DNA of 64,000 nucleotides from Verticillium longisporum (lineage: Eukaryota; Ascomycota; Sordariomycetes; Glomerellales; Plectosphaerellaceae), in contig JAETXT010000008.1 of assembly GCA_019188255.1 (NCBI GenBank), forward strand, positions 1,984,001-2,048,000, in the 5' to 3' direction. The position numbers and the translations under genes were made by a program. Below are positions 36,381 to 47,319 of the stretch, piece after piece; the first letter of the stretch is position 1, and each line of letters starts with the position of its first letter. Under the pieces are notes generated by a model. That model was given only the letters and a program-made list of their open reading frames with translations, was not told where the DNA came from and ran no database searches.

Positions 36381-36671
36381 TATTAAGAGGGCTTTACTAT
36401 TTATATAAACCCCGTTTTATTGCTTTAGCTATACTTAAGAGCTCTAAATAGGTAGGGTAGGTAATATAAATCTTATAATATAGTTTATAATTCTACCTCT
36501 CTAAATCACCGCTACCTATATAAATTAGATATACCTATCTAATTCACCGATTACGTAAGCTATAAATCACGTGCTCCTAAGAGCTATAAATCCTAGCCCT
36601 AGTAATTACTATATCGGTGAATCCTATATAGTAATTACCGACCTAGGTAATCCCCTAATATTAGTTTAATA
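36381..36671 (-). repeat. LTR of copia copy A (5' LTR in element orientation)
   Basis: 291-bp direct partner of 27267-27557, with the same TATTAAG...TTTAATA ends, followed by ATTAT. Differences between the two LTRs are almost all transitions. Confidence 0.85.
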
Positions 36672-36676
36672 ATTAT
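36672..36676. repeat. 5-bp target duplication of copia copy A, right (ATTAT)
   Basis: Partner of 27262-27266. Confidence 0.7.
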
Positions 36677-39600
36677 CTTAATTCTTTTTTAATTATTATA
36701 TTTTATTAATATATTAAGTACTTTAATAGATTTATATAAATACTATTATTATTATAATAATAAGATTATTATATTATTATTAATATAATATAATATTAAT
36801 ATATTTTAGATATCTATTTATATTTCCTATATTTATAATATTCCTACCCCTAATAGTACTATTATTATTACTCCCTCTAAGAGTAATAATAATAATAATA
36901 TAAGTACCTTTATTATATACTACGTTTCCTATACTAATTCTATAATAGAATCCCGCCTCTATGCCTAAGCGCTCTAAAAAAGGCGCTAATACTTAATATA
37001 CTTAGTTTTACTACCCCTATATTATTCGCTTAATTATTAACTATATTTAGATTAGTATCTAGGAATAGTACCTAGGCGTACTTAGTTATAACTATATATA
37101 TTACGATTAATATAATAAGTATTCTTATATTATAATATTATTATATTTTCTAATATCTTTTATTATAAATATTAACTATAAATACTTTAAGTATATTTAT
37201 ATTAATTATCCCTATATTGCTATAATCCCTAAAGCTCGTACTATTACTATTACCCTTATTAATATTACTATTATCTATATTATTAACGATAATACTATAA
37301 TACGTTTATATTCTTACTCTATCTTCGCTTCTAGTTCATTTCTAACTTATAGTAGACCTATTATACTTAGGAGGACGCTATCGCTATATTCTATTAGACT
37401 AAGAATACTATCTATACTATATATACTAAGGCCGCTATTAAGGCCGCTACCCTATCCCCTATAATTACTACCCCTACCCCTACTATTATCTCGTAGCCTA
37501 TTAGCGCTACCCTTACCGTTTACGAGCTAGCTATCTAGGCTAGTCTTAGTTATATAGAATCGTTCCTCGAGCGCCTTATCGCTATTACTAAGGCTAATAT
37601 AGATTCTAAGGTCGCTAAGGAGGAGCTTCCTACCTAGGATGAGGAATAAATAGCTTTATTACGTTTTTAGAGTTTTTCTAGAGCGTTTTTATTACGTTTT
37701 TATATTATTTAAGCTATATCGATATAAAGGAGTCGCCTTAGTAGCTCCTTTTTAGTTTATAGTTTTTATTTATTACTTTAATATTATCTAGGGGTAGTCC
37801 GCTTTAGTAGGCTATTTAATTAATAATAATACTTATTTAAGATTAAGTTAAATATATTATAATTATATAGCTTATTCTAGGCTTCTTCTTTATTTTCGCT
37901 ATAATTATTTATTAATAAGAGTCTATAAGCTTATCGTTTTCTTAGATTAAGCTATATTATCCTTTAAATTCCTTTAATATATTAATATCTTTAAGTTTAG
38001 AGATTAATTCCTATATTAATTTAGAATATCTTTATCATAATATTAATACTTCTTAATAGGACCTTCTATTTCTTTACTATATCTTTATATAGAATATCTT
38101 ATCGATTAGCTATATTATTCTAATAGTATCTTTATAAATAGGCTTAGGTCGCTTATTATATACTAGCTATCCTAGTAGGGGGTTATTATAAGTATAATAG
38201 AGGAGGTCTATATAGAACCTAAGGTATACCCTACTTAGTATATTAAGCTCTACTATATATAAGCTAATAACCTTTATTATATAGTATTTCTAATATAATT
38301 AATTAAGTTTCTTAAATAGCCTCTTTATTTTAAAGTTAATTAATAATAGCTAAATATAGTCGCTTATTCTATATCTTTCTAATAATTACTTCTAATAGTT
38401 AGCGTTTTCCTCTATCCTTATCTAGGCTATTACTATACTAGTTTATATAAAGTCTATTATTTCCTAGAAGCGTTCTATTAATTCTCTTACTTTAAATTCA
38501 TAGTATCCTAACGATAATATCTAGCCGACTTATATTTAATTAATATAGTACTTATAAATAGCGAAGAAGGGGCTTACTCTAGTTATTAAACTAGCTTAAT
38601 TATTAATAGCTAGCTAGGTAGTCGCTAGGTAGCTATATTAATCGTCCTAAATATAATAGATATAAGGCCTAAAGTATACCTATATCTTCTAGTTAAGCTA
38701 TTCTAAACTCCTATCTATCTATAAGTAATATACTATACTAAGTTACTACTTTATATTAATAAGTAGATAGAAGTAAGCCTAGAAACTATTTATCTAGTTT
38801 AAGCTTCTATTATTAATTATTAACTTTAGTATTCTATAATATTAGAAGTAATAGTTTAAGAACTATTTAATATAAGCTTCTATATCTATTAACCCTATTA
38901 CTTCTAGGGTAACCGATTTCGAGAGCTAATTAATAATTACTTATAAATAGTATAGCTTCCTAGGCCCTATTAATAGTAGATCTATTATAAAATCTATAGC
39001 GAGGTTATAATATATATATTATAGGATTAGTAGGGGTTTTAAGAGGCTATACTTTAAATCGTATTAGATCTTTAACTATCTATATATACTATAATTCCTA
39101 AGGAACTATTATATATCCTATAATTACCCTAGCTAGAAGAACTATTAAGCTATAATAGTAATTATATTATCCCTACTTATATAGCTATAAATCTTAATAT
39201 TATAGGTCTTTTAGATAATCTTTATCTATAATACTTTATTATCTTAATTACTAAATACCTATTTCCTCTCTTTAAATATTAGATTACCTATAATATTAAT
39301 ACTATACTCTAATATCTATACTCCTAATTATAAATTAGGGGAAAATTAGTAGTCTCTTTATAAAACTATTACTTTTATAGTATAATACTATTAATCCCCT
39401 TCCTAAGCTTCGATTTAAAGTCTCTTAAGCTTAGCGTTTACTAGGAAGCATATCTTAAGTCCTTTAATTATATTATTATATCTAATACTTAGAATATATT
39501 CCTAATAACTTTTTATAATATTATTATTAAATATCTATAAATAATATATTTATATTAAACTATTTACTTTAATTAATATTATATCTTATTTATAATAGGA

Positions 39601-41374
39601 GAGTATATCTATAACTATATTCTCGCTACCCTTCCTATATACTAGTTAGAAGTTAAACTCTATTAATTATCTAACTTAATAACTCTATCTTTCTAATAGA
39701 TCTTATTTAATTATAAAATACTTTAAGTTCTTATAATTAATTAATATAGTAAATTTATAGCTCTTTAGCTCTATCCTCTATACTTCTAAATACTAAATTA
39801 CTATTAATAGCTCTTTATTATAGATAAAGTAATTATATTTAGCTTTTATTAATTTATAAGAATAATATACTATTATCCTTTATTAATTATTTTTAGCTAT
39901 TTAAGATATTACTCCTCCTATAATTATCCTAGAATAATCGGTTTCTATTAAAGTATCTAGGGCTAAGTCGAAGTCTATAAGTATTAGCTTTTCTTAGAAG
40001 CGCCTTTTTAGCTCTTAGAATATTACTTCCTCCTCGCTTCCCTATTTAAAAACTATATTCTTTTTAATAAGTTTTATTAAAGGTATTATTAATTCTATAA
40101 AGTCCTATATAAAGATATAATAATAGTTTATAAAGCTAAGGAAACTCTATATCTTTATAATTATCGTCGATACCTTCTATTCCGAGATAGCTTTTAGTTT
40201 CTCGGAATTATAAAATACCCCTTTTCTAGCCTTAATAATAAATCCGAAATACTTTACTTTAATTATATTAAATTCGTATTTCTTTAAATCGAGATATAAT
40301 CTAGCTAGTATAAGTAACCTAAGTACCTATTAGATTTTCGCTTTATAGTCTCTCCGAGATTTATTAAAATAGATTAGGATATTATTTATATATATTATAA
40401 TATAATTATCTAAATATTCTTTAAAAATACTATTAATATATTTCTAGAAAGTTATTAGAAAATTACTTAAGCTAAATAAATATATTAGCTATTCGAATAG
40501 CCTAAATCGTATCCTAAAAGCTATTTTCTCTTTATACCTAAATATTATCTTAATCTTTATAGAAGGCTATTATTATATTAAGTTTTATAAACTACTTTAT
40601 ATTAATTAAGTTACGAAGTATCTTTATAATTAATAGTAAAGAATAATAATCTTACTTTAATATTATATTAAATATTCTATAATTATAATAAAAATATAAT
40701 CCTCTTCCTAGTTTCTTTATAAAGAATATTAATATTAAACTAATTAAATTACTAGCCTATATAAATCCTTTATTAAAGAGGTCTATTAAAGTCTTCTTTA
40801 GGACTAGGAGCTCTTCTTAATTTATCTAATATAGTAGCCTTTAAAGTAGTTTAGCTTCTTTATTATTATTATTTTATTCTAGGTTTACTTTATAGTCTAT
40901 ATTAAGTCGGTATAGGGGTAGCTCTTTTACTTTCTTAGTTTAAAATAGATTAAGGAATTCCTATAAAATACTTATAAATATAAAATCCTTAAGCTAAATA
41001 GTAATCTTTAATATTAATACTCTAGCGATATCTAAGAAGCTTATTATTCTAATTATATAATTAGCGGATTTCCCCTTTATCGTTCCTCTATAAGCCCGCT
41101 AATACTTAATTATAAATATACTATTAATTACTAGCCTTATTACTCTTATTTCTTAAAAGACCTTTATTTCTACTTCTCCTCTTATCTATAAATATATCTA
41201 TATTAAACTATATTATAAGCGGTCCTTCTAGGGGTCTAGGAGGATATTATTAGATTATATTTAAAGTAAGCCTAGGAATAGGTTATTTATTAGGCTAAAT
41301 ACTATATAAACGTATATTATTTAGATATAGCCTTTTATATTTAAGGGTAATATAATAATATCTCTATTTATTTA
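36677..41374 (-). mobile_element. Ty3/gypsy retrotransposon relic, RIPed
   Basis: The minus strand preserves decayed gypsy pol in the correct order. Around 40.2-40.75 kb it reads LFIKKLGRGLYFYYNYR, then FIKLNIIIAF, the eroded RT block, with the catalytic-loop region just after, and LDLKKYEF plus KVKYFGFIIKA at about 40.2-40.3 kb. Around 38.85-39.15 kb it reads YDLKYSLLKPL, then NLAIDFIIDLLL and VIIN-x-LSKSVTLEVI, the integrase core entry of gypsy elements. RT lies upstream of integrase, the reverse of copia. No frame is open. LTRs were not identified. The left side abuts the copia A target duplication and the right side abuts the truncated copia B, so ends are approximate. Confidence 0.7.
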
Positions 41375-42392
41375 TATAAGTTAATATAAGCCTAGAATTA
41401 CTATTTTAAGGAATAATAAAGGTAATAAACGATATTACTAGACTTAATAGATTAATATTTATATTATTTATATTTAGAATAATACTTAGGATTATTATTA
41501 ACTTAGCGTTTATTATAACCTAAGTATAGTATACTAAAGCGGTTAATAAGGCGATAGTAGAACTTTAGCGAATAGTCGTTAAATAGAAAGTTAATAATAC
41601 TCTTAATACTTAGAATAGATTAGATATTAAATAATTATTACCGAGATCGCTAGAGCTAGGAAGTAACGTTCTTATATTCCGAGAATAGGAGAAATAGACT
41701 AATCTTTATAAGGTTATATCGGTTTCTAATATAATAATTATAATCGAAATAATTAATAGCTTAATAGAGTTTAGAGGAATATATATTAAGCTATATAATA
41801 GATTACTAGATTAATAGATTAAGGAGATAATAGTAATTCGAACTCTAGAGACTCTAGAATTATTTAAGTATTTAGAGCTAATTCTATTACGATAATATAG
41901 GAGACCTAGGAAGTTAATAAATACTATAAATCTATTATAAATAGCTTTTATAGATTATAAGAATAATATAATTAGGTCTTTATAGATTAAATACTAATTT
42001 ATTATTAAAAGGGAATAATAGGGGTACGATCTAGCTATTTAATTATATAATAAAAGTAGAATAATAATTCCTAGGAAGCTATTTAAATAGTCTAATTAGG
42101 AACAAGTCGATTTACTCCTAATAGCTAGAATAATCGTATTAATTAAGAGATCTATATTTCCTAATACTAAGATCTTTAAATACTAGCTTATAAGAGAGGT
42201 AAAAGGCCTCCTTTAAGCTCTATATAAGAAATTAAAATTAATAGTTTAAGGATATAGTAATTAGGAGAAGATAACCCTATTAATATAATTATCTACGATT
42301 ATATACTATAATTAATAATTAATCCTAGTAATTACTTTAATACTATAATAACGTAGCTACTAATTAATACTCTATAATATTAATTAAGCTTA

Positions 42393-44250
42393 ACGTAATC
42401 CACAAGCGAGTGGTTCACCCAAGCGAGTGGTTCACTTCGCCCGGGCCCACGACCTACACCTGAATTCTACAGATTCCACCTCCGCCCGCGATGGAGACTC
42501 TTTCAAAAGAAGGTCAATTATTCCTTGCTATCCAAGCTATGGACAATGACCCGAACCTAAGCGCCCGGAGTGCTGCGAGGATCTACACCGTCCCCTTAAC
42601 GACGCTCCTCCGACGCCAGAAGGGCAAACCCTCCCGACGCGAAAGCCCGCCCAATTCTGCCAAATTAACAGTACTAGAAGAGAAAACTATTGTCGAATAT
42701 ATCCTTGACCTAGATGCGCGATCTTACCCTCCCCGGTTGGGTGAGGTCGGAGATATGGCGAATCGCCTGCTTGCCGACCGTGACGCGCCACGCGTCGGGA
42801 AGAACTGGGCCGCAAACTTCGTCAAACGGCAACCAGAGCTCCGGACGCGTTTCTTTCGCAAGTACGACTACAAGAGGGCCCAATGCGAAGATCCGGACGC
42901 GATAAACGCGTGGTTCCGCCTCGTGCATAACATGATCGCCAAGTACGGCATCCAAGAGGCTGACATGTACAACTTTGACGAGACCGGCTTCCAGATGGGC
43001 GTTATCGCCAACGGAATGGTCGTGACCAGTTCGGAAAGACGGTCCAATGTGAAGATGAGGCAGCCAGGCAACCGGGAATGGGTTACGGTGATCCAGGGCG
43101 TTGGCGCGTTGGGTTTCTCCGTCCCGCCGTTCATCGTGGTTTCGGGCAAGTACCACCTCTCGAGCTGGTACCAGGACGACGCGATTTCTCGCGACTGGAG
43201 AATCGCAACATCTCCAAACGGCTGGACGACGAATGATATTGGTCTGGAATGGATTCGGCATTTTGACAGGCATACAAAGTCCCGTACTTCGGGCGGTTAT
43301 CGCCTACTGATCCTGGATGGCCACGAAAGTCACCACTCGGTCGACTTCGAACTCTACTGCAAGGAGAACAACATCATCACACTCTGTATGCCTCCTCATT
43401 CGTCACATCTACTCCAGCCTCTCGATGTTGGGTGTTTTGGCCCACTAAAGAAAGCATACGGTCGGCAAATCGAGGATAGGATGAGGGCGGGTACAACGCA
43501 CATCAGCAAAGAGGACTTCTTCCCGGCGTTTTCGGCTGCATTTCAGCAAGCAATGACAGAAAAAACATCCAGGGAGGCTTTCGAGGAGCGGGGCTTGTCC
43601 CCATAACCCGGAAACAGTCCTGTCAAAGCTGGATGTGAGGTTGAGGACGACGACGCCTCCGGGGACGTCCCACGGGGAGCGTGATTCTTGGGTCTCTAAG
43701 ACGCCCACTAACCTGCTCGAGGCAGGTTCCCAGACTGACTTCATCAAAGGGCGAATCTCACGCCACCAGGGAAGCTCCCCAACGTCAATTTTAGATGCTG
43801 TTGACTATCTTGCGAAGGGGACGCGGGGTGTTATGCACCAGATCGCTCTTTTGAAGTCAGAGGTTATGATCCTTCGAGAGGAAAATGCTACACTAAGCCG
43901 ACGCCGGAGGGCCAAAAGCTACGTCTCCGGGAAGGAGGAAGCATGGCTGTAGGCGAGGGACAGGACAAGATTGCTCAGAAGGAAGTAGATATCCAGATAA
44001 AAGAGGAAACGCTGCAGAACCCGGGTCCCGCGTCGTGGTCCCAGCCGAAGAAACGATGCTGTAGCGTATGCGGGAAGACCGGCCACAACGCGAGAACTTG
44101 TCAGGTAGCTATCTCATCGTCTGCAAAAGACGAGGAGGAGTGATTTTAATTGATTTACGGCGTTTGGGTTGAGGTTTTCCTCGGAATGTTTGTCGGGTCG
44201 GGGTGAAGTGAACCACTCGCATGGGTGAACCACTCGCTTGTGGATTACGT
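42393..44250 (+). mobile_element. pogo/Fot1-type DNA transposon, copy B (1858 bp)
   Basis: Same element as 30135-31995 in opposite orientation, with 46-bp inverted ends (42393-42438, 44205-44250) and TA on both sides (42391-42392, 44251-44252). The 3-bp length difference equals three one-base losses in homopolymers inside the transposase gene. Apart from these I saw no difference in the stretches compared. It is not RIPed although the surrounding copia copy is. Confidence 0.92.
42491..44143 (+). pseudogene. pogo transposase, copy B, broken by three 1-base deletions
   Basis: Relative to the intact copy A gene, three single bases are missing: A7 to A6 near 43559-43565 (the frame leaves homology after AMTEK), C5 to C4 near 43600-43603, and A5 to A4 near 43914-43917. 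The frame is lost at the first and recovered only after the third, so the protein stops at residue 371, after the DDE catalytic region but before the coiled segment and zinc knuckle. All three changes are in homopolymers, which is what uncorrected long-read sequence produces, so the break may not be biological. Confidence 0.85.
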
Positions 44251-44488
44251 TATACCTAGAGCACTATAGATCTATTATATAACGTTCTCCTATATATTCC
44301 TAAAGAGCTATAATATAGATACTTTAATAGAATTATCTTCTATATTATAAAGCTACTCTATAGTATTATAGAGTTAGGTCTCTATTAGTTTATAATCTAT
44401 TAGCGCTATTATAGAGAGCGCCTAAATACTATTCTAATAGGCTACGATCTAAATTTACTTCTAATTAGAGCTAGAGAGAGCTTTAGGC

Positions 44489-44490
44489 TA
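44489..44490. other. Empty TA site in copia B corresponding to pogo insertion in copia A
   Basis: Copia B reads CTTTAGGC-TA-ATTAAG, the uninterrupted form of the site occupied in copia A at 30133/31997. It lies 238 bp from copy B's own insertion. Confidence 0.85.
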
Positions 44491-47030
44491 ATTAAGATAT
44501 AAATTAACAATACCCTTAACTTTAGAGAGCCTATATTTATATAAAAGGAATAAATAAAGCTCGAAAGCGCTAGCTTCTAAGTAAAGCCTACTTCTATCCT
44601 TAATATAGGATCTAATAATATCTTTAATAATTATATTATTAAAGTTAAAATTAAAGGTCTTATAATTTAATAGAAAGGCTAAAGTAATTACTTAGAGCTA
44701 GTAACCCTAAGGATAGCGAGCTTAGAATAGGAATATATAGCCTAGAGAGCTCGTAATACTTATATTACTTTAACCTATTAATTAGAGGTAGCCTTCGATT
44801 TCTCTATTATAGCCTAAGCTAAGAACTTATAAGAAGATAACTTTAAATAGTTTAATAAATATATATAATAGTAAATTATTAATATAGGCTATAGCTTAAA
44901 TTATATATACTTAGATCTCTTAATAGCTTAATTTTATATATTTATTAATAGCTCTTTTATTAATAATAAGGACTTTAATTTATAGATTAGATTTATTATC
45001 CTCCTAAATAATAAATATTCCTATAATTAGGAGAATGCTTTTATAATATATAATAATATCCTCTATTAATAATCTATTAAATATAAATAGATTATATATT
45101 TAATTCTAATTAGCGAAATCTATAATATAATTAATAGCTTCGATATAGCTTATATCCTTAAATATATACTCTAAAAGATCTATAAATACTTAGAACTATT
45201 ATTTTTATAGATAATTATCTATATTAATAGCTACTCATTCTATTAATATTTAATTTAATTAAGTATAATAGTAGAGAAATGCTTAATAATAGATCTTATA
45301 ATATTATAATAAAGGTATAAAGAATATAAAGTCGACGAAATTCATTAAATCGCTAGAAATAATAACCCTATAGATTTAATAATTAAAAGAGTATTAAACT
45401 AAATACTAAAAGCATTTATAAGCTTTAATAAAATTATAATTAAGATTAAAGGATAAATTAAATATTAAGAAAAGAATAATTAAAGGGTAAAAGTAATTAA
45501 TATTAGTAAAAATATAATAAAGCCTAAAAACGAGTACCCTAGAAGTAAAAACGATAACCCTATAATTAATAAAATAGTAAAATAACCGATCTATAAAGCG
45601 GACTAGGCTTTAGAATCCGAAGAATCCGAGTTTAATTATTCTAATAAGTCCTATTAGAGGTAATTAAAGAGCTATAGAGCTATAGCCCGCTTAGCTACTT
45701 TACGTTTAATATTATTAAGATTATCGAAGTCTTTATTAAAATCGTTATCCCTTTTTACTTCTTCCTTTTTAATAATCGCTAATATACCCTTTATAATAAT
45801 ATACTATTTCTCTATATCCTATATCCTCTATTAGCTAATTATATAATTAGATAATTAAGGAAATAATAGAGAAGAGAGCTTATTAGCTTATTATTCTTAT
45901 CCTAAGTAATTAAAAACTTTATAATAAGCTTAAATACCCTAATTAGATTATAGATAATAATCATTAAAGCTATAGATATTAGAAAATAGAGATCGTAGAA
46001 GCTTATATTAGTTTATAAGAATACTTAGAAGTATATTTATAATAATAGGAGCTTTTAAGCTCTAAATCGTAATATATACTATTAATATTAACTTTAGTTT
46101 ATTTATTAATGAGATAAGACTTAAAGTACTTAAAATAGGGGATTTTATAGATATTTCCGTAGATATATATTATATATTAGTTAATAGCTCCTACGATTAA
46201 TATTAACTATATTCTTACGCTTCGCTACTCTCTTAATAGGAGGGGTAATAGGTATAAGGGCTTTACGCTTAAGAGGTATTATCGAGGCCGAGGATAAGTA
46301 GAAAGAGAGAGAGAGAGAGTAGTAAAAAGGGGTAATTATTAATCGTCGAAGCTCTAAAATAGTAGATTAAGCTAGCTAATTTTAAAATAAAGAATCGTTA
46401 TAGGGAAGAGGAAAAGTAAAAGGAATAGAGTTACTATAACCTATTAATTAGATATATAGATCTATAGAATATAGTATTTATTAAACTAGCTTAATAGGAT
46501 CTATTAATTCTATTTAAGTAGTTTAATTCTATTATTCCTATTAAAAAGCTAATAAAGGAATAATAATAATTATTCTTCTACCCTCTATTAGTTTACTAGC
46601 GATTTAGAGACTTTAGGAGCCTGTATCTAGCTATTATAAGAGTATTATTTAATTAGCTATTATACTATTTAATTATTACTTATTTCCTTTTTAAAGAGTT
46701 TAAAAGTCTATTCCTATTATTTAATTATAATTTAATTCGTTTCCTTAGAGAGCTATTAATAGCTAGTTTAATTAATCTATAGTACTAGGGACTAGGGATT
46801 TAGCGCTTATAGGAATAGTAATATTAAGCTATATTTTTCCTTATTCTATCTATTATTCTCCTATTATTACTTATTTACTTATTTATTTATTTATTTTATA
46901 GATTAGGATAGTAGATCTAATATACTAGAGACTAGAGGATTATAAGCATATTAGAATAGCTATTAACTTAGGTAATAGAGCCCGATATTAATCCCTTAGG
47001 TAATCCTATCTATAAAGAAAAGATAGCTAG

Positions 47031-47319
47031 TATTAAATTAATATTAGGGGATTACTTAGGTCGGTAATTATTATATAGGATTTACTAATATAGTAATTAC
47101 TAGGGCTGGGATTTATAGCTCTCAGGAGTACGTAATTTATAGCTTACGTAATCGGTGAATTAGATAGGTATATCTAATTTACGTAGGTAGTAGAGATTTA
47201 GAGAGATAGTATTAATAATTATTATAAGTCTTATATTACTAACCCTATCTATTTAGAGCTCTTAGGTATAGCTAAAGTAATAAATTAGGGTTTATATAAG
47301 TAGTAAAGCCCTCTTAATA
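47031..47319 (+). repeat. 3' LTR of copia copy B
   Basis: 289 bp, reverse complement of the copy A LTRs, starting TATTAAATTAATATTAGGGG and ending CTCTTAATA. The purine-rich AAAGAAAAGATAG lies just before it, in the position of a polypurine tract. Confidence 0.82.

Larger units (their letters stand above)
27267..36671 (-). mobile_element. Ty1/copia LTR retrotransposon, copy A, complete but RIPed, with nested pogo element
   Basis: Two 291-bp direct LTRs, ATTAT on both outer sides and a 9.4-kb span (about 7.5 kb without the nested pogo transposon). On the minus strand decayed but readable polyprotein motifs occur in copia order. An integrase C-terminal piece resembling REK-x-TSPYKVISVSN lies at 32.88-32.98 kb, then an RT entry piece ending in YKKLKLIV (KSRLVVQ in intact relatives) at 32.34-32.48 kb. 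An RT/RNase H piece with AFDFSIIA lies near 29.83-29.90 kb. Integrase before RT is diagnostic of Ty1/copia. Stops are everywhere and mostly explained by CAA/CAG to TAA/TAG and TGG to TAG/TAA. The element is dead. Confidence 0.85.
41375..47319 (+). mobile_element. Ty1/copia retrotransposon, copy B, inverted and 5'-truncated, RIPed
   Basis: The reverse complement of copia A from its left LTR (27267) to about 33240 aligns with 47319 back to about 41375; beyond that point similarity stops and no 5' LTR is present. On the plus strand the integrase end lies near 41.6-41.75 kb and the RT/RNase H part near 44.77-45.0 kb. Divergence from copy A is heavy and mostly transitions, so the copies were RIPed largely independently. 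A pogo element is nested at 42393-44250, at a site different from that in copy A. The exact left junction with gypsy sequence is approximate. Confidence 0.8.

Noticed and set aside
36961..37020. Plus-strand MPKRSKKGANT start right of copia A
   Set aside because: Followed at once by stops in RIPed sequence; could be a ruined gene of the older element but no family is readable.
42710..43273. 187-codon antisense frame present in both pogo copies
   Set aside because: Conserved only because the transposase copies are identical; it is the mirror of the DDE domain.
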